This document shows, in pieces, positions 11,437-22,533 of a stretch of 64,000 nucleotides of DNA. Under the pieces are notes generated by a model that searched no databases, was not told the origin of the DNA, and saw only the letters and a list, made by a program, of their open reading frames with translations. Source of the stretch: Mauremys mutica (taxonomy: Eukaryota > Chordata > Testudines > Geoemydidae); contig NC_059074.1 in the NCBI RefSeq assembly GCF_020497125.1, positions 191,017,415 to 191,081,414 on the forward strand. The letters are read 5' to 3'. How positions within the stretch are numbered: position 1 is the first letter of the stretch; each line of letters begins with the position of its first letter. Both the position numbers and the translations under genes were made by a program.

Positions 11437-11545
11437 CTGTGTGTTCCAATCTATGCATCCGAAGAAGTGAGCTGTAGCTCACGAAAGCTCATGCTAAAAT
11501 AAATTTGTTAGTCTTTAAGGTGCCACAAGTACTCCTGTTTTTTTT
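11437..11545 (+). mobile_element. Probable Penelope-like fragment with hammerhead-like motif (copy B)
   Basis: Inverted relative to copy A at 1378-1510 and of the same family: GCATCC, a hairpin, CACGAAAGCTCATGC, then TAAATTTGTTAGTC and GGTGCCACAAGTACTCCTG. It is truncated on the left, where it joins unrelated sequence. Confidence 0.55.
11459..11496 (+). ncRNA. Hammerhead ribozyme-like motif B, best preserved of the A family
   Basis: CCGAAGA (positions 3-9 of the core with U4 as C), then A, stem II GTGAGC/GCTCAC with loop TGTA, GAAA, stem III GC-TCAT-GC, and UA in the cleavage position. All core positions except U4 match the hammerhead consensus CUGANGA...GAAA...UH. Stem I is not resolved by eye. 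Confidence 0.5.
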
Positions 11546-12347
11546 GAAGTCAGTAGAATACACATGGGGAGCAGAGCCGATGAGACAGCAGGCACAATTT
11601 TGACAGTCTCTTTTCATGGAGAACTGCACTATACACACTATATACTGCCCCAGCAATGCTAGCATGTGTTACTGACTGTACACATTTTATAACTAGCCCT
11701 AGCACTGTTGGTGGATAATGGTGTTTGCAGGCAGTGTAACATTATAATACAACATCTAATGGGGTTTTTGATGTTTCATTTTCACATTATTCTCCATGTT
11801 ATTTGTGAAGCTTGGTGTACAGCACCCTGCTGTCTTCATAGCTAACTGAGCTCATTGCATTTTTGCTTTTGATGGGTTGTTTTTCTGTCTTGCATTAATA
11901 CAGTAACACCTCTGTTTCTATAGATGGGCACAGAGAACAGTTCACTTATGGAGAAAATGAAAGCCTTGGAGAATAGGTCTTCCTGTTGTTGTTTGGCTTC
12001 CGTGGTTCATGGCAATGCAGAAATACTAACTATTTCTCACCACAGCACATTTTGTGTTGATGCAGGTATGTCAGATCTTTAAAAACATCCTGTTTTCAGA
12101 AAGAAGTACAGGTGTTGGGCTAAATCTGCTCTATTTGCTTGACCCAGAGAATTTTCTCTGATAACACATGATTTGTGATGTCACATGAAATTGCCAGCTT
12201 CTCAAACAAGGGGCATAAACTTTTTACTGAGTTATGAGCTACAAAGCTTACTGTTGTTTTAACATTTGGTTAAAGTAAGAGGAGTATAGTATAAATAAAG
12301 ATTAGGGTTACAGATTACCTATGGTTATTGCTACTGTTGAATTTAAA
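11546..12347. other. Intergenic, no gene recognised
   Basis: AT-rich with no conserved exon. Nothing supported. Confidence 0.4.
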
Positions 12348-12355
12348 GGGAAACT

Positions 12356-13217
12356 CAGGGCCGGCTCCAGGTACCAGTTGAGCAAGCTTGTGCTTGGGGC
12401 GGCAGATTCTATAGGGCGGCATTCCGCCCAATCCTAGGGCGGCACAGCAGGTGTTTTTATTTTTGGTTCCCCGATCTGGCTGCCCTGTAGGGGGCGGAGG
12501 AGGGGAGCGCCCTGCAGCAAACTCGGCAGGGCAGCCCGTGTCCTTCCCTCCCAGAGCCCTCCTGGCAGGCAGAGCAGAAGTCGGGGCCGTGGGGTGAGCG
12601 CCCCGCTGAAGCCCTGGCCGTCCCCCTTCTCTCTCTCTCCACCCCCGGTCCCTCCCTCTCCCCCCCATTAGACTGGGTGCGCACTCTGCAACATAGGCAG
12701 TCCCCCTGCACCCTGGCTCTGGCTGCCCTGTAGGGTTTTTTTGTTTTGTTTTTTTCTCCCTGCTTTGCCGGCCACGCCAATCCCCCCCCCATTTGCCACT
12801 CCAGCCGCGCCATTTTTTGTTCCCCCTCCACACTTTGCCGCTCCGGCTGTGCCGTGTTATTTTTTTTTTTCCCCTGCTTTGATGCTCCGGCCGTGCCGCA
12901 GGTTTTTTTTTTTCCCCATGCTTTGCCGCTCCAGCCGCGCCGTGTTCCCCCCCCCCGCTTTGCCGCTCCAGCCATGCCGTCTTTTTGTTTTGTCCCCCTC
13001 CTCCGCTTTGCCACTTCAGCCATGCCGTCTTTTTGTTTTGTCCCCTTCCTCCGCTTTGCCGCTTCAGCCATGCCGTCTTTTTGTTTTGTCCCCCTCCTCC
13101 GCTTTGCCACTTCAGCCGCACCGTGTTTTTATTTTTATTTTTCCCCTGCTTTGCTGCTCTGGCCACCCCCCGCCTTTCTTTTTGCTTGGGGCGGCAAAAA
13201 AGCCAGAGGCAGCCCTG
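12356..13217. mobile_element. GC-rich hAT-type non-autonomous element
   Basis: Starts CAGGGCCGGCTCC and ends GAGGCAGCCCTG, imperfect inverted ends. It is flanked by a perfect 8-bp duplication GGGAAACT (12348-12355 and 13218-13225), the hAT hallmark. It also shares CTTGGGGCGGCA near both ends. The interior holds a minisatellite of roughly 60 bp (12770-13160). No transposase is present. The long open frames across it on both strands come from the stop-poor tandem repeat. Confidence 0.85.
12770..13165. repeat. Minisatellite inside hAT element
   Basis: About seven degenerate units each with a GCTTTGCCGCTCCAGCCGCGCCG-like core (variants GCCACTTCAGCCATGCCGTC) separated by T- and C-rich spacers such as TTTTTGTTTTGTCCCC. 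The last three or four units are nearly identical, suggesting recent local expansion. Confidence 0.8.
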
Positions 13218-13225
13218 GGGAAACT

Positions 13226-14049
13226 AGAAGTAGCTTTGAGTCAGTAAGAGCCTGACCCAACTTCACTGAAGTTAATGGGAGTCTTTCCATTCAGCTGAAT
13301 GGGAGTTGGATCAGATCATGAGTGTTTACTTGGGTTAAGGGTGCGCACAAGGTAAAGGCTTAGCTATTAAGTAAGTCTATTAGGAAAGTCCAAGTAATCT
13401 CAAAAATCATTCCGGTTCCATGAGCGAGAAAAGGTAGAAGGCAGAAAATACTGGAGTTGAACCACTGGCTGCAGGACTGGTGTGAAGCTGAAGGGTTTTA
13501 TTTTGTGGAACAGTGGGCCACGTTCCAGGGGAGAAAGGGGGCTGTGCAAATGGGACGGCCGGCATCTCACGGGTAGGTAGGGCTAATCATCTCAGTTGAA
13601 GCCTGGTGAAAGGGGAAGGTGGTAAGGAGGCAAATGCAGGAGAAAGGCAAATTTAGTAGGTTGTGAAAAAATTGAACGGTGGTGACACAGAATGTAAAGA
13701 GAATATTTTTTTCAATTCTATATATACCAAGCTAAGAGTCTTGGTAATAAACAAGAGGAAATGGAATTTCTCATATCATGAGGAGAAATTTGATATAACT
13801 AGCATTACTAAAACAAGGGGAGACAATTTGCATGATTGCAATATTATAATCACTGGTTACACTCTGTTTAGGAAGGATAGAGTGGATAGAGTGTGGGGAG
13901 TGGCACTCTTCATTAAAGATGCCAATACCTGTTTTAGAGTTATCAATAACTCAGAATCACAGGATCACAGAGTCTGCTAGAGGATTGTTATAGATGATTA
14001 AAATAAGAGAACAGGATGAGTTACTTCTTAAGCACCTGTCTGCAATGCA
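13226..14049. other. Intergenic, no gene recognised
   Basis: The 13230-13350 stretch resembles an old amniote interspersed repeat (GTTAATGGGAGTCTTTCCATT) but cannot be named. The 105-codon frame at 13663-13980 (+) has no domain I recognise. Confidence 0.35.
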
Positions 14050-16955
14050 TGTAAAGAAACTGTGTTCTTCAAGTGATTGTACATGTGCGTTTTCCTTCTG
14101 TGGTACCCGTTGGGGCAGTTTGAGTGCCCTCTGGTGCCGTGCACTCATAGCCCCGGTATGAAGCACCCAGCCAACCCTGCACTTCCTTCTTACCACCTGA
14201 GATAGTCACTGGAACAGCTATCCTTTCTTTGGCAAGATCTCTCTGTAGTCTTCTCTTTTGTATATTTGGACATAGTTAGTTAGTTGTAAATAGTTTTTGT
14301 GTAAGTTCGTAACTTACTGAATTAGCTGAGTTATTGTCCATTCCCTGGTACCGAGGTATGCCTTGGTCACTGGGCTTCAAGCCCTGCGCCTTCCGCAACA
14401 AAGCTATGTCTCTGAGCGACCTGCATTCAAGCTGTCTGAAGTGCCTGGGAGACGCTCACGTGGGAGACCGCTGCCAGATCTGCAGAGACTTTAAGCCTTG
14501 CATGAAGAAGGACCAGGAGGCTAGGCTGAAGTTTTTGCTCATGGAGACAGCACTGAGACCTCCATCTGAGCCAGGCCAGTCTGATTCGGCACAGAGTGCC
14601 TCGGCTTCAATAAGGTGTGCTCCTCCTATACTGGAGTTCCGGCACCATTCGCCGTCCCCAGTGCCTAGGAAAAGGCACAAGAAGCAGTCGGCCGAGAGGG
14701 GGTGGTTCTCGGCACTGAAGATGGCCAGCCATGGGGCTCAGAGTAGAGTGTGACCTAAGTCAGGGCACTCCACTGCCTCGGTACTGCAGAAGTCGGCACC
14801 ACTGAATCTGGCACCTGTGCAAACACCATCAAGTTCAGTACTGGATGAGTCTACATCTGCGTTACAATATTGGTACCAACACTGTCTCAGTACCGACCGT
14901 GCTGGAGGCGTTTGCTGCAGCCAGAGACCTTCTGTCACTTTTGGTGCCAATATCACTGGTAGTACAAGGGACAGTGGTATTGGTGCTGATGGTCAGGAGG
15001 GAACCCGTTGTTTCTGATCATCCTTCAATGCCAGACCCTTTGGTACTGTCAAAAGGGAAACCGGCTATGCTGGCCTCGGAGCTGGTGGGAACTGCACCTC
15101 CATGGTCACTGGTTAGACTTGTCTTCTGAGTCAGAGTTCAACTCTTACTCCTCTTGTTTGAGGAGTTGTCCCTGCTACTCCCCCAGATGCTTCTACCTGG
15201 CCACGGGCCTAGGCACAGGGGTGCCATCAAGTGCATGGTCAGGTCATCACTGGAGACCTACGCTGGTCCAGTGGCCCTTTCGGAATCCATGGGGTTTCCC
15301 TCCAGTTTCTGGAACTAACTCTAGGTGCTCCTATTTGGTGGCCTTGGAACAAAGGGCACCGCTGTCTCATGGGGCTGCAACCAGGCCAGACTGCAGTACT
15401 AACTTGGCACAGAACTACAGGAGCCAGCTCAACGGATCCTGCTAAGGCATAAAGAGAGGAAGAGTGTCCATAAACGGTGCTGGCCTCCTCCTCCTCCCCT
15501 GGCGAGGCTGTTTCAGACGCAGGCGTGTCACATCCCTGGGATGACTATAAGGCTCACACAGAGTTGTTGAAAAGGGTGGCTTTAAATCTAGACATACAGG
15601 TGGAGGTAGTGAAAGAATCCTCCCACAGCCTAGTTGACATTTTAGCCACTGCAGGCCCTTCACGAGTGGTCCTGCCTCTCAATGTGGCCATTATGGACCC
15701 TGTTAAAGCTGTATGGCAGACTGCTGCATCCAAAAGGACTTAATGAAAGTACTTTGTTCATGCACAGGTTTATGAGTTCTTATACACCCCTCCTCTCCCC
15801 CCCCCCCCCCGCATCCCTGGTGGTATCTGCTGCCAATAAAAGAGAAAGAAGAAAGGCAGGACTGGCAGGATGCAGCCCCAAAAGCAAAGGACTCCAATAA
15901 ATTGGATTTGTTTGGTAGAATATTTTATCTTACTAGGGGGTTGCAGCTCAGGATTACAAACCAGTAGGTGCTGCTGGCCAGATATGATTTCAGCATGTGG
16001 GACTCCATGCAGAAGTTCAAGGATTTGCTCGCACAAGAGGCCAGGCAAGAATTCTCCTCGCTGGTGGATGAGGGAAAATCGATACCGAGGGCCTCATTGC
16101 AAGCTGCTTTGAATGTGGCTGACTCAGCAGCCAGGTCCATGACTTGGCAGTGGCCATGCGCAGGAGTTCATGGCTTCAGTCCTCGGGTCTCCTGCAGAAA
16201 GTCCAGCAAACCCTTCAGGACCTGCCTTTTTTGAGGGAGCCTTGCTCTTTTCAGAACAAACTCATGTGACCTTAAGTCACTTGGTTTGTACGCATCAGCA
16301 ACTTCAATAAAGCACTACAGGCCCCAACAGCCTGATCAGTACTCTGCCCTGCCTGTCCATCAGGATCTGCAGAGAAAAAGAAGCAGGTGTTTTAGATGTA
16401 GGGCCTCCCCTCCCCCCTTTCTACTGTAACATTGATTCCTGCCCCACCCAGATATCCAGGGGGTTCTAAGCAGGCGTTTTGATATGACATTTGAGGATGC
16501 CATACCAGGTCCCATGATGTCAGACTGTTTCTCCTTTGTTTACAAACCGCCTTTCCCACTTCCTCAGTGCATGGTCCCATATCACCACAGACCATTGGAT
16601 GTTGAGCATGGTGGAAGTGGGATACCCTCTCCAGTTTATTTCCACTCTTCTCACCCTCCTTCTCCATACCTATTCAGGAACCCCTCTCACTAAAACCTTC
16701 TGGTCCAAAAGGTTCAATCTCTTCTTTCGGTGGGAGCCGTGGAAGAGGTTATGCGGAATTTAAGAGGGAATGACTTCTACTCCTGTTATTTCTTAATCCC
16801 AAAAGCCAAGGGAGGTCTCAGACCAATTCTACACCTACACCACCTCAATAGCTATCTCAAGAAAATAAATTTCCACATGGTCACCAGTTATGAAAGGTTG
16901 GTAACCCTTTTTCATGGAGGACTTCAAGTTGGGAGACATGCTGGAGATCCCATTT
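14050..16955 (+). mobile_element. DIRS-type retrotransposon, copy 2, 3'-truncated
   Basis: Left terminal repeat about 14055-14290, gag-like region from 14334, and the start of reverse transcriptase at 16730-16957 (LRPILHLHHLNSYLKK). The similarity ends abruptly near 16955 inside RT. RNase H and recombinase are absent and the following sequence is unrelated AT-rich DNA. Overall it parallels copy 1 from 2945 to about 6900. Confidence 0.8.
14334..14753 (+). pseudogene. DIRS copy 2 gag N-terminal segment with CCCC motif
   Basis: 139 codons without a stop. It has a CLKCLGDAHVGDRCQIC motif (CX2C-X9-CX2C, residues about 36-52), likely zinc-binding, followed by FKPCMKKDQEARLK and a basic SPSPVPRKRHKKQ stretch. 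It is the best preserved gag N-terminus of the three copies. The frame closes at 14753, and later gag pieces at 14845-15129, 15477-15743 and 15968-16234 lie in other frames. Confidence 0.65.
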
Positions 16956-17441
16956 AGACAGTAGTAAAACATCATTAGAGTGTCTAAAAATTATAGATTA
17001 TAATTTTCTAATACCAAAGGTATTGCACCCAACTCAAGGGTAACTATTTTAGACTTCATTTTCATTAATTCATATTTATCACTAGACTAGAAGTTGGCTG
17101 AAAATAGAATTAGGTTATCTCTGTGATAAAATTTTGAATTTTAATATTTTGAGTTATTAATTCATCAGTGTTTAAATGCATTCCTATTAAATTCATTCAT
17201 TTAAACTTTGTAAGCCATCATAACCACTTGGTTTTACTTTCTATAATTTCTCATCTTTACATTCTGTATTAATAAAACAGATAAATGTATAGTATTTTTG
17301 AACCTGTAATTTAGCTAAGCAACTAAATTCAGTTAATCCCTGAGAAATCTGCTGTGGGTACTTAATTAGTTAACCTTATGTAATGTGTGTATTATGTATC
17401 TATGCTAATGTCTAAAGCCTGTTAGACTGGCTCTCTGTGAG
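16956..17441. other. AT-rich spacer, no gene recognised
   Basis: Strongly AT-rich sequence between the DIRS copy 2 truncation point and the LTR. Nothing recognised. Confidence 0.4.
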
Positions 17442-17446
17442 GGATG

Positions 17447-18600
17447 CGTGATGGGTTGGACCCCTTGGGAAGCCACCTAATTTGATGAGATACTACTGGG
17501 TCTACCTGTTCTGCCCGCATGGGCCCCTTTAACTTGTCTTGCTGAGCCAGGGTCTTAAAACCTCCTCTAACAGAAACACAGGCAGGGCCACACCCAGCTG
17601 CAGATCTGCTCTGGGAAGACTCAGTTTAAGGGACTTGCTCCAGCACTCAGATGTCCACCTCCCTTGGAGTGCAGACCCAAAGATACATTATGAAATTCAC
17701 CCCCTCCCTCAATGTGGAGAGAGGTGTGCACGCTCCCCCCCCCAACCCCATTAGAAATTACAGAAACTGGGTTTAATAATAAACAAAACAAATTTTATTA
17801 ACCATAAAAGGCAGATTTTAAGTGATAAAATGGGTAACAAACAGAACAAAGCAGATTAGTAAGCAAATGAAATCAAACACGCAAACTAAGCTAGTTTCAC
17901 TAAAGAAATTGGTTACAAATAGTATTTCTCACCCTAGATATTGTTGCAGGCAGTTTGCAAAGTTTCTGTGGTTCAGAGTTCCAGTTATATTCCTTTTCAG
18001 ACTGGACCCCTGTCTCAGTCTGGACTCCCCCTTGCTGTCCTTTTTGCAGTCTTTCTTCTTGGGCAGACAGGCCAAGGAAAGGAGGAGTCCTGTTTGCCTT
18101 CTTCCCCACCCTTAAATAGAAGTTACATAAGGCGGGAATCCTTTGTTTCCCAAACTTGACCCCCCCCCCTTACAGTGGAAAGTTACAAGAAGTCTCAGAT
18201 AATGTTGTAGTATCAGGTGACAAGACCACCTGACCCTGTAGGATCACAGCGTCCATGAGTCAGTGGCAGTATGGCACATCCACAGGAAGGCCAAGCTTTT
18301 CACAGTTCATTGTCCTTGCTGATGGGCCGTCCGCCCTGTCTGGCTTTTCCATTGTTGTGCCTGAAGTGTTAGCAGTGGGCGTCACCCAAAGTAGCACAGG
18401 TGAAATACAGATACATAGTCAATATTTCTAACTTCGAATACAGAAATGGTACAGGCAGACAAACTGGATAATTACATTCAGTAAATCATAACCTTCCCAA
18501 TGATATCTCATATGAGCCATCTTGCATAAAGTATATCTCAGTTATGTCATATTTATATCATAAGCATATTGTCATAAAGAATATGGAATGTCATGTCACA
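17447..18600. mobile_element. Solo LTR with intact 5-bp target duplication
   Basis: Related to the LTR at 5614-6732. It begins CGTGATGGG (TG expected, first T now C) and ends ATGTCACA. Perfect GGATG duplications flank it at 17442-17446 and 18601-18605. No internal coding region remains, so it arose by recombination between two LTRs of a full element or is a lone copy. The family has not been identified. Confidence 0.75.
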
Positions 18601-18605
18601 GGATG

Positions 18606-19274
18606 CATTAATAATTCTCTAGCTAGGTATTTACATAGCCCATTAACTGCCATATCTAAGCGCCTCTCAACTATTAATTCTTAGAATGGCAAGATTAGTA
18701 ATAAGTTCCAGGGTCCAGGGCTATCTTCCATACACTCAGACCGACCTTACCAGTTGACAATTTCTTTGTGTCTAATGGAGTGTCTTTACTGTGAAGGGAG
18801 AGGCAATTTCTTTGGTAGTTAGATCCAATTTGGGCTGAAAAATCATGACACTGAATATTTAGAACACGTCACCTTGTATTAATTAGCATATACGCATTTT
18901 TAGTCCTGCACTATCCAAATTCCCAGAAAACAAATTAATCTCATACCATAATATGACCCACCAAGTGTGAAAACAAATCGGTTATTCCATTCACAGGTTA
19001 GAAGCGGCAGAAAATAATACTATGTAAAAGTCTAGATTCAGTTTTAACTGTAAAGTCACAACCAGTACACCTATAATAATGACCTTATCAAGATTAAGAT
19101 TTAAAGATCTGATGATAGAACATGACAGCTAACATGTTGTAACATGTCTGAAAAGTTTAGTGTAGACTAGGCAGTATGTATTCTTTAATACAGTCTAAGC
19201 TGATTGAGAAACTTTAGACTTCTCTCTATACCTTAACCAATTTAACGTGTATTAAAGGCCTTGTTTACATTATA
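18606..19274. other. Spacer with one arm of an inverted repeat
   Basis: 18715-18877 is the left arm of an inverted repeat described separately. The stretch 19115-19275 (GTAACATGTCTGAAAAG ... CCTTGTTTACATTATATGC) looks like a decayed MITE, since its right end resembles the ends of the elements at 22262 and 63735. No gene. Confidence 0.4.
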
Positions 19275-19569
19275 TGCTGTGTAGTTGTAGCCATATTGGG
19301 CGTAGGATATTAGATCGACAAGATCGACAAGGTGGGTGAGGTAATATCTTTTATTGGACCAATTTCTGTTGGTGAGAGAGGGAGAAGCTTTTGAGGCACA
19401 CAGAGCTCTTCTTCAGGGTGACATAGTCTAAGTATTCAGTATCATGATTTTTCAGCCTGACCTGGATCTAGTGACCTAAGAAATTGCCTCTCCATTCAGT
19501 GATTACACTCCAATAGACTCAAAGAAAGTGTCAACCAATAGAGGGAGGTCTGAGTGTATAGAAGATAGC
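18721..19569. repeat. Inverted repeat X / X'
   Basis: The roughly 155-base segment 18721-18875 recurs inverted at 19419-19569. Reverse-complementing the first gives matching blocks AAATTGCCTCTCC, TGTCATGATTTTTCAGCC / TATCATGATTTTTCAGCC and GGTCTGAGTGTAT. I estimate roughly 80% identity. The loop of about 540 bp contains hammerhead-family fragment C immediately next to the right arm. Confidence 0.7.
19275..19418 (-). mobile_element. Probable Penelope-like fragment with degenerate hammerhead motif (copy C)
   Basis: On the minus strand: CTGAAGA (intact CUGANGA, 19410-19416), a damaged stem II GAGC...CCTC, then AAAA where GAAA is expected (a CpG-type loss of G12), then GCTTCTCCCTCTCTCACC and the block TTGGTCCAATAAAAGATATTACC. 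The same blocks occur inverted at 19572-19670. A different family from copies A and B. Confidence 0.5.
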
Positions 19570-19571
19570 TC

Positions 19572-19670
19572 TGTATGGCTCAAAAGCTTGTCTCTCTCAC
19601 CAACAGAATTTGGTCCAATAAAAGATTATCTCACCCACCCTGTTTACGTCCTACTTTTCAAATATGGTAG
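19572..19670 (+). mobile_element. Inverted partner of copy C
   Basis: Plus-strand GCTCTGTATGGCTCAAAAGC, then CTTGTCTCTCTCACCAACAG, TTTGGTCCAATAAAAGATTA and CTCACCCACCCTG. This is the same family as 19275-19418 in opposite orientation, lacking the first core box, which is replaced by arm X'. It also carries AAAA instead of GAAA. Confidence 0.5.
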
Positions 19671-22261
19671 TTAGAACATGTTAGCTAAAATATTTGGATA
19701 TCATACCTTTCATTCTAGTCTAGACAAAGGCCATGTGGCTGACAGCTAGACCAATACTGTTGCTACTAAGCCCCAACAGCTCTAGTCATAAATAATCCTT
19801 TCGATGTTACTCTAGTAGAATGTAGCTAAACTGTAGCCTGCACAGTACAATGTGGATGACTTCAGTAGCAAACTTCACATTAAAAATGTGTGGTTAGGTG
19901 TCCCAGTGTTAGAAACAAAGACCTATTTTTCAGGTGGAATTATGCCTTTGTTCTGTGAGGCTAACTGGAGTATGTTTTTGTGGGTTGTTTTTTTGTTTTT
20001 GTTTTTTTTGCAGTGGGGAAAATATTTTCATAATCTGAAATAAATTCTGGAATTGTGTGTGAAAGTTTGAAGAATTATAGCCAGCCTGCTTTGATGAAAC
20101 ACATTTTTTTCCCTGCTTGGAGCGAATTAACAATGAAATGTTAGATCATGTGATACTTGGTAGTTGCTTAACGCATCCACTGTGTTAGCTCCACTTGCAG
20201 TGTAACAGAAAGATGTTTACAAGATTTATTTTAGCCAAAAAACCAACCAACCAACCAAACAAAAAAAACAAAACAAATCCACCACAAAAAACATCATGTT
20301 AAAGCAGAACATCTAGACCATTTTTAGCCTTGCTGTCTGTTACTTGATCATTGCAAAGACAATATTTTCTTTAAGAAGAAAGGGAAATGAACACATTCAT
20401 TCAATTAAAGCTGACCCAGAATAACCACAAGGGAATCTGTCTGTCTCTTTCAGAAAGCCCTCATTGCTTCAATAGTTGTGGTGGTGCAACTTGCAATTCT
20501 GGAACACAAAGTGGTAAATGTGTTGCTGGGACAAGCTCAGTGGAGGATGATGAAATCGGAATGAAAGAGATGTATAAACAGCTGTAAGAACTGATTTTTG
20601 TTATTTCTTATTACAAATGTAAAAGGGGGTTGGATACCATTGTCCCTTCTGGAAAGTTTATAGTGGGTGTGAAACATATTGTAAGGAATTCAAATAGCAT
20701 GCAACAGGGACCACTTGGTACAACCAACTGCACCTGTACAAATAGGGGGAGATACATAAAAAACAGAGTAAGTAATCTAAATGGAGTGTCAGGATGGTTT
20801 TGTAACAGACTTACTATCCTGGCATAGATTTCCCAACTTTGGTGTACTTCATGTACCTGCTTTATCAGGAAATCCTGAATACCAGCAGCAAGTTGTGGAT
20901 CATGCAAATACTTATGAACATGCTTCGCTTTACACACTTGAGTGGGCCTATTGGCATCCATGGTATTTCTCACATGTTTAAATTAAGCATGTTCACATTT
21001 GCAGGATTGGGCCCTACAGTGGAAGGAATGCAGTTGTGGTCAGTGGAAAAATAACAAAACTGGTAGAAAAGGATTCTCTCTCTACAAAGAGGGCACATAA
21101 TATTAAATACACAAATGTAGTCCCTGCTTCTGCAGCCACTTAAGCATGTGTGTAATTTTTCTCAGGTGACCAATACTAATGGAACTATTCATATGAACAG
21201 AAGTGGCCCACATGCTTTGAGGTTTGCAGGAATGGGTCCTAAAATTACTGAATGTGTCTTTGTGTGTGTTTGCCCTGCACTTAGCACAATGGGGCCTTGA
21301 TCCTCACTGGGGCCTCTTGGCGCTATTGTAATATAATACAAAATCAAAGTCTACAAGTCAGGCAACTCTGAAGCACTGTTTCTATTTCAGTGACAGAACT
21401 TGTCTGACCTACCTTGTCCCTGCTTTCCCTGCTGAACAAATTACAGGGTATAAGGCATTTCTACTGCTATGGCAAATCATAGGTCTGATCCCACACATTC
21501 CTTGAGCACCTGAAGCTCCACTGAAGACAATGACAGTTTTGAGTTCTTGTGGAATTCAGAATAGGGCTGTCTACAAGCACAGCTCTACCTAAATCTTAAC
21601 TGTAGTTACAGAGATTCCCATAACAAATACTGAAAACCAAAATTTCCAAGGTAACCTCATCTCTATCGCTGATTTTGCACATTGCATTTGAGCCTGCAAG
21701 AAACAGCATTTGTGTGATTAAAATCATGTAATGGTCAGTAGGCTTAGAAAATTCTTTCTGTGCACACAAATACTCTTTGTTGGCTCAAATTTGTGTGTGT
21801 GAATAAAATTGTAGGTATAAACTGAGAAACCATTTTTGATATTTTGACCTTTTAAAATATCTGAGTCAGCTACACTCACATTGGGTATCAGTTCATTTCC
21901 TGCCATCCTGTAGGCTAAACATCAGCGTAGGCAGCCCTTTAAACACATATTCTTTTAAAAAAATCAAGTTTTCTTTTAAAATTCTCTCTAAGTAGCAATT
22001 GTTAACATTGTTTAATTCAGATATACAAAAAGGTGATGATGTAATCATCTTGTTCTTAAAGGAAGAGAGAACGTAACCTTCTGCTTGATGTCATGCTACT
22101 TATGTACACAAGACGATGGTTTCTGGAAGAAGCAATACCATATATAAGAAGAACTCTTAGGAAATGCGGAGTAAATTCAGAAGACAGAAACTGAAACTCA
22201 GATCTCTTATCCAGTCAAAACACAAGATTTAATGTAATAGCTCACAACAGGGTTTGTTCTT
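19671..22261. other. Intergenic, no gene recognised
   Basis: No conserved exon found. 20225-20290 is an A/C-rich simple stretch (CCAACCAACCAAC). 21270-21350 (TTAGCACAATGGGGCCTTGATCC) shares a family with 62100-62185 and 45640-45705. Short frames at 20387-20587 (+) and 20611-20973 (-) show no domain. Confidence 0.4.
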
Positions 22262-22533
22262 GCTTCAGAGGGTTTGTCTACACTGCAATTAGACAAGCGT
22301 GGCTGGTCCATGCCAGCTGACTCGGGCTCGTGGGGCTCAGGCATAGGGCTGTTTAATTGTGGTGGAGACATTTGGGCTCTGGCTACAGCCTGAGCTCCGG
22401 GAACCTTCCACCTCGCAGGGTCCTAGAGCCTGGCCCCAGCCAAGTGTCTATGCCAGAATTAAACAACCTCTTAGACCAAGCCAACTGGCACAGGCCAGCT
22501 GTGCATGTCTAATTGCAGCATAAACATACTCAG
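22262..22533. mobile_element. Palindromic MITE, about 270 bp
   Basis: The left end (GTTTGTCTACACTGCAATTA) is complementary to the right end near 22501-22533 (TAATTGCAGCATAAACATAC), and similarity continues inward for about 35 bases. The middle is GC-richer with internal complementary blocks (GGGCTCAGGC). Typical of a non-autonomous DNA transposon; the target duplication is unclear. Confidence 0.6.

Noticed and set aside
12315..13166. 283-codon open frame (-) and 168/169-codon frames (+) in a GC-rich block
   Set aside because: They lie inside a hAT element with a tandem repeat that lacks stops in several frames on both strands; the product is repetitive Lys/Gly/Gln with no domain.
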